Of a DNA stretch of 11,038 bases, positions 1 through 6,277 are shown piece after piece (position 1 is the first letter of the stretch; each line of letters opens with the position of its first letter). The stretch comes from Candidatus Heimdallarchaeota archaeon. GTDB taxonomy: Archaea > Asgardarchaeota > Heimdallarchaeia > JABLTI01. Location: NCBI GenBank assembly GCA_030671945.1, contig DAOVHJ010000046.1, positions 1 to 11,038 on the forward strand, in the 5' to 3' direction. Under the pieces are notes generated by a model. It saw only the letters and a program-made list of their open reading frames with translations. It did not search any database and had not been told where the DNA came from. The position numbers and the translations under genes were made by a program.

Positions 1-40
1 AAATGAATACGAGTAATTGCTGACACAAGGACAGAAAAAA

Positions 41-748
41 ATGGACCTAAATACCATTTATTATGAGGATTGCATTGCAAATATCCCTAAACGCATTGAT
101 GATGAATCCATTGATTTGATAATTGCAGATCCACCGTTTGGTATACGTTTTGATGGGAAGGGAAGTCAATATAATAGGAAAAGTGAATTTGTGGTATCAG
201 GATATGGTGAGATAAAACAAGCAAATTATCATGAATTCTCTAAAGTATGGATAAAAGCTATTTATCCAATTCTGAAAGAAACTGGGAGTGCCTATATCTT
301 TTCAGGATGGACTAATCTAAAGGATATTCTCATTGCAATCGATGATGCAGGTTTCACAACACAAAACCACTTAATATGGAAGTATCAATTTGGAGTGTTC
401 ACAAAAAGGAAGTACGTTACTAGTCATTATCACATATTGTTTCTGGTAAAAAATCCAAAGAAATACTATTTCAATAAAATAGATCATTATCCTGAAGACG
501 TGTGGGAAATTAAGAGAGAGTATCTCCCCGGTGAAAAGAAGAATTCAACCAAGCTCCCAGATAAGCTCGTTGAAAAACTACTTTTGTATTCCAGTCAAGA
601 GAATGACATAGTTCTTGATCCTTTCATGGGAAATGGTACAACAGCGGTTGCATGCATAAAACATAAACGAAATTACCTAGGTTTTGAAATCAATCCAAAT
701 GCAAAAGAAATAATCGATAACAATATTTCCAAAGCTCAAGAAAGCTAA
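41..748 (+). CDS. Beta-class DNA methyltransferase (adenine-N6 or cytosine-N4)
   Basis: Transfers a methyl group from S-adenosylmethionine to an exocyclic amino group in DNA. The 235-residue protein shows catalytic motif IV DPPF (residues 30-33) ahead of a motif X-like helix (KLPDKLVEKLLLYSS, 171-185), then the AdoMet-binding motif I DPFMGNGTTAVA (193-204) and the acidic motif II residue E216 in NYLGFEIN. The order IV, X, I is that of the beta group (HinfI/CcrM/DpnIIB-like). DPPF fits N6-adenine better than N4-cytosine, whose enzymes usually carry SPPY, but this is not decisive. I chose ATG 41 over an in-frame TTG at 17 because AAGGA at 27-31 is well placed ahead of it. No restriction endonuclease or specificity subunit follows, so it is either a solitary methylase or its partner lies to the left. 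The target-recognition stretch (roughly 35-60 and 110-165) does not reveal the site. Confidence 0.9.
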   Translation: MDLNTIYYEDCIANIPKRIDDESIDLIIADPPFGIRFDGKGSQYNRKSEFVVSGYGEIKQANYHEFSKVWIKAIYPILKETGSAYIFSGWTNLKDILIAIDDAGFTTQNHLIWKYQFGVFTKRKYVTSHYHILFLVKNPKKYYFNKIDHYPEDVWEIKREYLPGEKKNSTKLPDKLVEKLLLYSSQENDIVLDPFMGNGTTAVACIKHKRNYLGFEINPNAKEIIDNNISKAQES

Positions 749-839
749 AGTTGTAGGTCCGCTCATGACTCTGTTTACATCATTGAAAGGATTATCCATT
801 ATCTCTGTAAAGCCTAAGGTAAAGAGCGAACCTAAGTAT

Positions 840-865
840 AATTCATTTACTCAATTAAATGAATT
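840..865. terminator. Inverted repeat, possible terminator of the methyltransferase gene
   Basis: Perfect 10-bp arms AATTCATTTA (840-849) and TAAATGAATT (856-865) flank a 6-nt loop, and a TTTT run (864-867) overlaps the 3' arm. It lies 91 nt after the methyltransferase stop. Archaeal termination depends mainly on T tracts, so the role is inferred; the symmetric A+T-rich repeat could equally be a protein-binding site. A second, weaker repeat, TAATAAGT (950-957) with ACTTATTA (972-979), lies nearer the next gene. Apart from these and a 44-codon reading frame (765-899) I see nothing in 749-1042. Confidence 0.35.
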
Positions 866-1042
866 TTCTCGAATAAATGCCCTTTCAATTGAGATATAGG
901 AAAAGTTTAAAATTAATAATTCTTCAATTATTCCAAAATAGAGATAGTCTAATAAGTGGTTAGGCATTGCTACTTATTAATTGAGCATTGACTTTGTTCA
1001 GTTTTGTAACTATCTAAACCAACTATTAGGAAGTTAACATGA

Positions 1043-1870
1043 ATGTATACTGGGTTACTCTTTACATCTGAACCCTTATTTTACAGTGTCTTGTTACTAG
1101 TTTCTCTTGGTTTAGCCCTGACAATATTCTTAATGCTTTTCTTTATAACAGTAGGATACGGTCGACACAACAAGGAACAATGGGGTCCTAAAGTGAATAC
1201 TCATCTAGGTTGGTTTGTCATGGAGATTCCTACAATTGTAATTATAGGATTATGTTTTGTATTTAGTGATAAATGGAAAAGTCCTGTTCATTATGCATTT
1301 CTGTTTATTTGGTTCCTCCATTATGCCCATAGAGTGTTCATTTATCCATTTAGAATAAGAAATGGTAAGAAAATGACCCTTATTGTGGTTCTCTTGGGTT
1401 TTATTTTCAATATCGTTAATGCTTATATTCAAGGTCGTTGGTTGTTTACCTTATCTGATCCAGCTTATTCAGGCAGTCTGTTATTCCCTATCTCCAATAT
1501 AGATTACTCCTCAGTTACTTGGTTATATTCCCCGCAATTTATTATTGGAACCCTGCTCTTTTGTTTTGGCTTCTTCATAAATAAACAATCTGATTATATT
1601 TTGAGAGGCTTAAGAAAACCAGGACAAGATAATTCCTATTGCATACCTACTGGTGGTTTATATAATTGGATTACTTGTCCAAATTACTTTGGTGAAATTA
1701 TCGAATGGATTGGTTGGGCTGTTCTAACTTGGTCAATAGCTGGGTTGTATTTCACACTGTGGACGATCGCTAATCTTCTCCCGAGAGCAATTTCGCATCA
1801 TAAATGGTATAAGGAACAATTCGAAGAGTATCCTGAAAAACGGAAAGCACTAATTCCCTTTTTGTTGTAA
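1043..1870 (+). CDS. Steroid 5-alpha-reductase-like membrane oxidoreductase (SRD5A family)
   Basis: Predicted NADPH-dependent reductase of the 3-oxo-5-alpha-steroid 4-dehydrogenase family, embedded in the membrane by about six or seven helices. The 275 residues span the whole family fold and are close in length to animal SRD5A1/2 (about 255-260). Family motifs in order: MEIP (60-63, E61 matching the catalytic Glu of SRD5A2), FLHYAHR (91-97, Y94 matching the catalytic Tyr), YPFRIRNGKKM (101-111), INKQSDYILRGLRKPG (179-194), IPTGGLYNWITCPNYFGEII (201-220) and the C-terminal HHKWY...EEYP..RKALIPF. N180, D184, R188, N214, E218 and H253 sit where the family binds NADPH. The start is ATG 1043: TGA lies directly upstream in frame and AGGAAG (1028-1033) is 9 nt away. 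An out-of-frame ATG at 1039 opens only 10 codons. Archaea are not known for sterol synthesis, so the substrate is open; a polyprenol or other enone lipid is possible. A separate transcription unit is likely. Confidence 0.88.
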   Translation: MYTGLLFTSEPLFYSVLLLVSLGLALTIFLMLFFITVGYGRHNKEQWGPKVNTHLGWFVMEIPTIVIIGLCFVFSDKWKSPVHYAFLFIWFLHYAHRVFIYPFRIRNGKKMTLIVVLLGFIFNIVNAYIQGRWLFTLSDPAYSGSLLFPISNIDYSSVTWLYSPQFIIGTLLFCFGFFINKQSDYILRGLRKPGQDNSYCIPTGGLYNWITCPNYFGEIIEWIGWAVLTWSIAGLYFTLWTIANLLPRAISHHKWYKEQFEEYPEKRKALIPFLL

Positions 1871-1886
1871 GAAATAGTTTGTCTCA

Positions 1887-1892
1887 TTTTTT
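1887..1892 (+). terminator. T-tract terminator after the reductase-like gene
   Basis: A run of six T residues, with further T-rich sequence to about 1907, begins 16 nt after the stop codon of the reductase-like gene. Oligo-T on the coding strand is the usual archaeal intrinsic termination signal. A TATA-like box for the next gene follows at once. Confidence 0.5.
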
Positions 1893-1900
1893 CCTTATTC

Positions 1901-1908
1901 TTTATATT
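1901..1908 (+). promoter_or_regulatory. Probable TATA box of the small membrane-protein gene
   Basis: TTTATATT lies 45-52 nt ahead of ATG 1953. Archaeal transcription starts about 25 nt downstream of the TATA box, which would give a leader of about 20 nt containing the ribosome site AGAGGT (1939-1944). The same spacing is seen for the GH5 gene on the other strand. Confidence 0.5.
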
Positions 1909-1952
1909 TGAGAATGATGAAATAATCTTGTGATTTTTAGAGGTAATTAGGA

Positions 1953-2444
1953 ATGTCAACAAAAGAAAGTCCTCGATATCTGGAATTAAAACAAACAGGA
2001 ATTGGTGAAACAATCATAGTTGCTGTTATAGGTTTGCTTTTGATAGCTTTCTTACTTTATATCGGTTTGACCATTAAATATAATGTTCTAGTGTTAACCG
2101 TGCCTTTTGCTGTTTTTATTGGTCTTTGGTTATTGCTTTACATTCCTTACAGAATATATTCCTATATGACAAAATCAATTGACGTTTTAACATTTACAGA
2201 TGTAGGTATTGTTATTCACAATAAGAAACTTAACATTCTAGAAACTCTATCTTGGGTTGAAATTATTGATATAATAATTACAAAGGTAGATAATGACAAC
2301 AAACCAGAGGAAATTACGATAATATGTAACAACCGAGCTGAAAAAATAAACCTTAAACTCTACCATACAATTTTCACCTCAACAGAAGCGATCTGGGAAA
2401 AGATAGTCAATATATATGAGAAGAACAAACAGATATTTATCTGA
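1953..2444 (+). CDS. Two-helix membrane protein with possible PH-like C-terminal domain
   Basis: I do not recognise a named family. The 163-residue protein has a short polar N-terminus, two transmembrane helices (about 18-39 and 45-68) joined by a tight turn, and a soluble domain (about 75-160). That domain alternates short hydrophobic strands (DVLTFTDVGIVI; LSWVEIIDIIIT; EEITIICNN; KINLKLY) and ends in a helix (about 144-157). A helical hairpin followed by a strand-rich domain with a Trp in the LSWVEI position and a final helix recalls membrane-anchored bacterial/archaeal PH-like proteins; this is a fold guess, not a homology result. The start is ATG 1953, with TAA in frame at 1944 and AGAGGT 8 nt away. 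It probably forms its own unit; the next gene starts about 200 nt later. Confidence 0.7.
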   Translation: MSTKESPRYLELKQTGIGETIIVAVIGLLLIAFLLYIGLTIKYNVLVLTVPFAVFIGLWLLLYIPYRIYSYMTKSIDVLTFTDVGIVIHNKKLNILETLSWVEIIDIIITKVDNDNKPEEITIICNNRAEKINLKLYHTIFTSTEAIWEKIVNIYEKNKQIFI

Positions 2445-2453
2445 AACTTGATA

Positions 2454-2469
2454 TTCTATCAAGATAGAA
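2454..2469. repeat. Palindrome ahead of the PhoU/RCK_C gene
   Basis: Perfect 7-bp arms TTCTATC and GATAGAA are separated by AA. An overlapping repeat, CTTGAT (2447-2452) with ATCAAG (2458-2463), shares the central bases, so two alternative hairpins exist. It starts 9 nt after the preceding stop codon. It may terminate the upstream gene or be an operator for the transport cluster. The rest of 2470-2641 is A-rich with no convincing gene; AAAAGTAATAATAG near 2583-2595 is a possible BRE/TATA for the next gene. Confidence 0.4.
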
Positions 2470-2641
2470 GGTACAATTCCAAAAAAGGAAATGTATTGAA
2501 GAGGATGGCAAAAAATACTAATATAGTAAGCTCTTCTTTTATTGGAAAAAGATTTAACTTGCTAAATAATAGTAAGAAAAGAAAAGTAATAATAGTACTT
2601 TCATCCCATCTTTTCAAAAAACGTTCTTGAAGTTGAAAAAA

Positions 2642-4708
2642 ATGCCAAAAGTAACTTACGAACCTATATCTGCTAAAGATGCTCTCAAGCAAATTAAAGA
2701 TCTCTGTAGTATTATGGTTGATCTCGCATATTCTTCAATTATTTATGAAGATAAAGGGCTCGCAGATGAGGTAAAGGAACTTAGGGATTTAGCTGTCAAG
2801 CTAAATTATTTACTAACTATGTCATTACAAGTCGCAGTTCGTGATGGTCGCGATGCGCAAGCAACTATCCCTTTAGTTGTACTTGGTCAAGCAAGTAAAG
2901 ACATAGCCAATTCTGCAACAGATATTTCTAATGTCCTCCTTAAAGGATTCACCGTTCATCAAATCATTAAGGATTTATCTCAAAGAGTTGCTCGAGATTT
3001 AATGAGAGGAAAAATCTCTGAAGATTCAATTCTGAAAGGTTACGCAATTAAAGATATAACAGAAAAAATGAATTATTCCGTTACTATTTATGGTTTAAGA
3101 CAAGACGGAAAATGGATAATCAAACCCGATCAAAGTATCAAGCTAGAGGCTGGTGATCTAATTCTTGCGAGTGGTTCAAGCTCAGGTATTAGTCTTCTAA
3201 AATTATTGGTTGGTGGAACTGCTGAAGAAATTAGTCCACCGGAAGAGGAAGACGAAGATCCTCTTGTTGAATCTTTAGAAGAAAACATTGTTGATTATCT
3301 AATCGCACTAAAAGATACAAGTGAGGTTATGGTTGACCTTGCATATGGTGCTGTTCTTTATAATAATAAAGAATTAGCTCAACTCGTTACCAATATGGAG
3401 AAAAGAGTTGATACCATACGAAATAAAGCAGAAATAGCTGTTTTACGTTTGTCAAAAACTTCCTCTGAAGATATATCAGCTCTTCAAGGTCTTATTAGAA
3501 TTATAGAAGCAACTGAAACCATTTCTGATTCAGCGAATCAGATCGCTAAGACAGTTCTAGCAGAACTCCCTTCACACCCCATTATTGAATTAGTGGTTGA
3601 GGAATCAACTGACAACATTTTCGAAATGCTAGTTGAACAATCTTCATCAATTGTTGATAAAACAGTTCCCGCTGGTAATTACCTTGATGAATTCGGGATA
3701 AGAGTATTAGCGATCAAGAGAACCGGTGGTCATTACTTCAAACCGAGAAGAAGGACCAAGATTCGAGTCGGCGATACAATTATTTTCACAGGTTTACGAG
3801 ATGCTTGCAATGCTTTCCAACAACGAGAAGTAGAAGCTGTAGAGGAAAAAGAAGCTGAGATTGAAGCAGCTAAGAAAGCAGCACAGCTGGTAGTAGATGA
3901 GGTTGTTGAAAAAGTCTCCGAAGAAGTTTCAGAGGTAACTGCAAAAGAAGTATCAAAGAAAACAGTAAAAGAAGTTGCGAGTAAAGCAGCGGAAAAAGCA
4001 ACAGAAAAAGCGTCCAAGAAAGCAGCTTCAGAAGCCGCTGAAGAAGCGGTTGAAACTGTTACAAAGAAAATGACTGACAAGATTGTCTCTGAGGTCGTTA
4101 AAGAAACCATTAAGACGAAAAAAGGAACCAAACCTGGACTGAAGGAAGATGCAGCAAAGAAAGTAGTTCAAGATGCTGCTGAGAATGCTGCCAAAAAAAC
4201 TGTTGACGATGCCCGTAAAAAAGTTGAACAAGCTGTAAAAGAAGCAGCAGAGGATACAATCGAAGAAAAGTCTGAAACGGTCATTAAGAAAGTAACAAAA
4301 GCTGCAGAGAAAAAAGCAGCAGAAGAAATCGAATCGGTTGTTAAGGATGCAGTCAAAACTGATACTGAACGAGCAGCGAAGAAAGCTGCTACTGAAGCAA
4401 TAAAAGAAACATCCGCGGTAGATGAACCTGAAAAAATAGTGAAAGACGCAGCTACAGAAGCAGCGAAAGAAGTAGCTGAGAAATCAGCTGAGAGAATTGT
4501 AGAACGCACTGGTAAAAGAGTAGCTACTAAAGCAGCAGAGGAAGCAGCAGAGAAGGCAGCAGAAAAAGAAACTAAGAAAGTTGCCAAAAAAGCTGCCAAA
4601 GAAGCTGCAGAGGAAGTTGCTGAGGAGGTGTTAGAAAAAGAAGTGAAAGAAGCCGTACAAAAAGCTGCCAAAGAAGCAGCAGATAAAGCAACTAAAGAAG
4701 AAAAATAG
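2642..4708 (+). CDS. Tandem PhoU-RCK_C (TrkA_C) regulator with long Ala/Lys/Glu-rich tail
   Basis: Soluble protein of 688 residues from ATG 2642 (TTG 2627 is also in frame but has no better ribosome site). Domains: PhoU-like helices (about 10-105); RCK_C/TrkA_C (about 122-185, containing ILKGYAIKDI...VTIYGLRQDGKWII...LEAGDLILASG); second PhoU-like helices (about 212-310, again with VMVDLAYGAVLY); second RCK_C (about 320-390, ending RVGDTIIFTG). RCK_C domains bind ions or nucleotides and control transporters; PhoU-like bundles often control uptake systems. The remaining 296 residues (393-688) are almost wholly Ala, Lys, Glu, Val and Thr with hardly any Pro or aromatics, predicting one very long charged helix or coiled coil. 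It precedes two SLC41-type transporters, so a cytoplasmic regulatory role for them is likely. The two PhoU-RCK units look like an internal duplication. The tail is far outside the usual length of such proteins. Confidence 0.85.
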   Translation: MPKVTYEPISAKDALKQIKDLCSIMVDLAYSSIIYEDKGLADEVKELRDLAVKLNYLLTMSLQVAVRDGRDAQATIPLVVLGQASKDIANSATDISNVLLKGFTVHQIIKDLSQRVARDLMRGKISEDSILKGYAIKDITEKMNYSVTIYGLRQDGKWIIKPDQSIKLEAGDLILASGSSSGISLLKLLVGGTAEEISPPEEEDEDPLVESLEENIVDYLIALKDTSEVMVDLAYGAVLYNNKELAQLVTNMEKRVDTIRNKAEIAVLRLSKTSSEDISALQGLIRIIEATETISDSANQIAKTVLAELPSHPIIELVVEESTDNIFEMLVEQSSSIVDKTVPAGNYLDEFGIRVLAIKRTGGHYFKPRRRTKIRVGDTIIFTGLRDACNAFQQREVEAVEEKEAEIEAAKKAAQLVVDEVVEKVSEEVSEVTAKEVSKKTVKEVASKAAEKATEKASKKAASEAAEEAVETVTKKMTDKIVSEVVKETIKTKKGTKPGLKEDAAKKVVQDAAENAAKKTVDDARKKVEQAVKEAAEDTIEEKSETVIKKVTKAAEKKAAEEIESVVKDAVKTDTERAAKKAATEAIKETSAVDEPEKIVKDAATEAAKEVAEKSAERIVERTGKRVATKAAEEAAEKAAEKETKKVAKKAAKEAAEEVAEEVLEKEVKEAVQKAAKEAADKATKEEK
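3818..4705 (+). repeat. Low-complexity region encoding the Ala/Lys/Glu-rich helical tail
   Basis: This part of the regulator gene is built from GCA/GCT, AAA/AAG and GAA/GAG codons, giving many imperfect short DNA repeats such as variants of AAAGCAGCAGAAGAAGC. The protein repeats AA-K-K/E-A-A-type units with hydrophobic Val/Ala spaced 3-4 residues apart, plus occasional longer non-Ala segments (for example around residues 475-505). The biased composition also opens long antisense frames, which I do not consider genes. Such regions can change length by slippage between strains. Confidence 0.7.
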
Positions 4709-4726
4709 GACTAGCTATTGAACATC

Positions 4727-4748
4727 TTGGCTTTTTCAAAAAAGCCAA
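4727..4748. terminator. Strong hairpin between regulator gene and first transporter gene
   Basis: Perfect 10-bp arms TTGGCTTTTT (4727-4736) and AAAAAGCCAA (4739-4748) surround a CA spacer; as RNA the loop would open to about TTCAAA. It begins 18 nt after the regulator stop. Its T5 on the coding strand could serve as an archaeal terminator or attenuator, so the first transporter may be expressed less than, or separately from, the regulator. A smaller repeat, ATGCG (4766-4770) with CGCAT (4777-4781), lies between it and the transporter start. Confidence 0.5.
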
Positions 4749-4817
4749 TTACACGAAAAATTAGGATGCGTGATTTCGCATGTACAAAGAAAATTACCTG
4801 GTATATTGGTGAAGTAA

Positions 4818-6137
4818 ATGTCATCAACGTCGAGCATAGGCAAAAGAACTGCTGCGAATTTGTTTTTTGGAATATTTATCCAAGCTATGATAGCACTTGC
4901 CTTCGACTCTGGCGGAATTATTTCAGGTGTCATTGCTAATGTAGCAATGAATACTCAACAGATAAAATGGATTTTATTATTATATGGCCCCTTATTAGCT
5001 GCAAGAGGAGATATTGCTGTCCTTGCAGGAAAACTAGGCACAGGTTTGCATTTAGGAACTGTGAAACCTTCTTTTAGAAAAAACACCCCTGTGTACAAGA
5101 GTTTGGTTGCTTCAACTTTAACAATTGCCATGTTAGATGCTTTCTTGGTTGGTATTGTAACCTATATTATGAATCTTTTAATTTTTCCCGCTGACTTGAA
5201 GGTTTACAATCCCACATTCTTTTTTGTAATACCAATACTTGTTATGACTGTTGCAGCACTCATTTCAACTCAAATAACAAGTGCTGTTTCTTTCTTTACT
5301 TATAAAAGAGGATTGAATCCAGATGTTTACGTAGTACCAGTGATGTCTACTGTAAACAATATTCTTATAACAACAACTTTTGCTGGAGTTTTAGCTGTCC
5401 TCAAACCTTGGGGATGGAAACATCCCTTAATTGAAGTTAATGGTCAGGATGTTTTTGCTGTTGCACAAGGAAATGAAATGCTTGCTACATATATAGCAAT
5501 TATTCCCGCAATATTAGCTCTTGCTGGTACAGTCTATATAGTAATGAAAAACAGAAAAGATCATGAATACAGTAAAATGATGAAAGAAGCCGTTTTTGCA
5601 GTTTTCGCTAGTGCTATTATTGGAACAATTACAGGTTTCATTCTCACACAAGGTGAAGCTGCATTAGAACATTATCCTCAATTATTAGTTGCTTTCCCCG
5701 CACTGATAGGTACTCTGGTTGATCAAAATGCAATCTTTGCGAATATGCTAATTACGGACTTTTCTGCTGGTTATACGGAACCGAAGATACAATCTTTTCG
5801 AAAACCAGAAGTTTGGACCAAATTTCTGGGTATTGGAGCAGGTGGTATTATAATTACAATGTTCTTAGGTGTTATTGGAACGTTTATTAAATGGGGAGAA
5901 ATTTCGCCTGGTACAAAATGGACGGTAATTTTAGTTATGATTGTAACTGTATTAGCGAATGTATTAGGGTTCATAATTGTTGGTTCATTAATTTATGTCT
6001 TGTCAATCTTTGCGTTTAGAAGAGAAATTGATCCAGATAATTTTGCTATACCCCTTACAGCCTGCTTGGCTGATTTAGCATGTGCTGGATTTATTATAGC
6101 ATTCTCATTCATAATGCTCCCCGGTGTAGTCGCTTAA
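4818..6137 (+). CDS. SLC41/MgtE-type divalent cation transporter (first paralogue)
   Basis: Predicted integral-membrane transporter or channel for Mg2+ or a similar divalent cation. The 439 residues hold two MgtE-type membrane halves in one chain, as in SLC41, without the cytoplasmic N and CBS domains of bacterial MgtE. Half one carries YGPLLAARGDIAVLAGKLGT followed by GLHLG (56-80), and GLNPDVYVVPVMSTVNNI (165-182). Half two has FPALIGTLVDQNAIFANM (293-310) and EIDPDNFAIPLTACLADL (403-420). About ten hydrophobic helices are visible. Half two lacks the GLHLG segment, so the halves have diverged. The start is fixed at ATG 4818 because TAA lies directly before it in frame; GGTGA (4808-4812) is the ribosome site. 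It follows the PhoU/RCK_C gene by 109 nt, across a strong hairpin. Mg2+ is the likeliest ion from family knowledge; other divalent metals are possible. Confidence 0.88.
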   Translation: MSSTSSIGKRTAANLFFGIFIQAMIALAFDSGGIISGVIANVAMNTQQIKWILLLYGPLLAARGDIAVLAGKLGTGLHLGTVKPSFRKNTPVYKSLVASTLTIAMLDAFLVGIVTYIMNLLIFPADLKVYNPTFFFVIPILVMTVAALISTQITSAVSFFTYKRGLNPDVYVVPVMSTVNNILITTTFAGVLAVLKPWGWKHPLIEVNGQDVFAVAQGNEMLATYIAIIPAILALAGTVYIVMKNRKDHEYSKMMKEAVFAVFASAIIGTITGFILTQGEAALEHYPQLLVAFPALIGTLVDQNAIFANMLITDFSAGYTEPKIQSFRKPEVWTKFLGIGAGGIIITMFLGVIGTFIKWGEISPGTKWTVILVMIVTVLANVLGFIIVGSLIYVLSIFAFRREIDPDNFAIPLTACLADLACAGFIIAFSFIMLPGVVA

Positions 6138-6183
6138 CCATGCAGAAGTGCTAATTACAGCGGTTATTGCTTTCATAGGTAGA

Positions 6184-6227
6184 AATTTTTCACAAACTTT
6201 AATTTTTAATCTTTTATAGCCATTTTT
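6184..6227 (+). terminator. T-tract terminator cluster after first transporter gene
   Basis: Within 90 nt after the stop codon there are several runs of four or five T (6185-6189, about 6203-6207, 6212-6215 and 6223-6227). Repeated T tracts are the typical archaeal termination signal. Together with the promoter-like box at 6252 they suggest the second transporter is transcribed separately. Confidence 0.55.
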
Positions 6228-6228
6228 A

Positions 6229-6248
6229 CTTTCAAAGAACTTTGAAAG
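6229..6248. promoter_or_regulatory. Near-perfect palindrome beside the TATA box, candidate operator
   Basis: CTTTCAAAGaaCTTTGAAAG has perfect 9-bp arms and a 2-nt spacer. It ends 3 nt before the TATA-like box at 6252-6259, the position of an upstream activator site or an operator overlapping the BRE in archaea. The symmetry suits a dimeric winged-helix regulator. The regulator itself is not identified, and a metal-responsive one would be a guess from the neighbouring transporter. Confidence 0.45.
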
Positions 6249-6251
6249 ATT

Positions 6252-6259
6252 CATATACT
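6252..6259 (+). promoter_or_regulatory. Probable TATA box for the second transporter gene
   Basis: CATATACT follows GAAAGATT, a BRE-like purine/A-rich stretch. Its reverse counterpart at 10581-10590, TTCATATACT, is identical over ten bases, though used there on the other strand. Transcription would begin near 6278-6284, giving a leader of about 210 nt before GTG 6492. Nearer A+T-rich stretches (about 6367-6376 and 6462-6471) could be alternative promoters giving a short leader. Confidence 0.4.
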
Positions 6260-6277
6260 ATTTCTGCATACATTAAC

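Noticed and set aside
17..40. TTG at 17 as the methyltransferase start
   Set aside because: ATG 41 has a well-spaced AAGGA and the protein from there begins directly at the family's first conserved segment.
749..1042. tRNA or other known RNA gene in the larger gaps (also 6138-6491)
   Set aside because: No cloverleaf-like pairing, no T-loop GTTC/CCA-end pattern in register and no rRNA-like sequence could be found by eye.
1043..1870. Isoprenylcysteine carboxyl methyltransferase (ICMT/PEMT) for the reductase-like gene
   Set aside because: The families share a C-terminal fold, but the MEIP, HYAHR, YPF.IR.GK and SDYILR.LRKPG segments are specific to the SRD5A group.
2448..2630. 60-codon TTG-started frame ahead of the PhoU/RCK_C gene, and its antisense partner
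   Set aside because: There is no ribosome site, the product is a Lys/Asn/Ser-rich low-complexity sequence typical of A-rich intergenic DNA, and it overlaps the palindrome and likely promoter.
3733..4671. Long antisense reading frames opposite the Ala/Lys/Glu-rich tail (3733-4131, 4028-4231, 4168-4671)
   Set aside because: Their Ser/Ala/Phe-rich low-complexity products are the complement of GCN/AAR/GAR codon repeats. The sense strand has recognisable domains in continuous frame, and no ribosome site supports the antisense starts.
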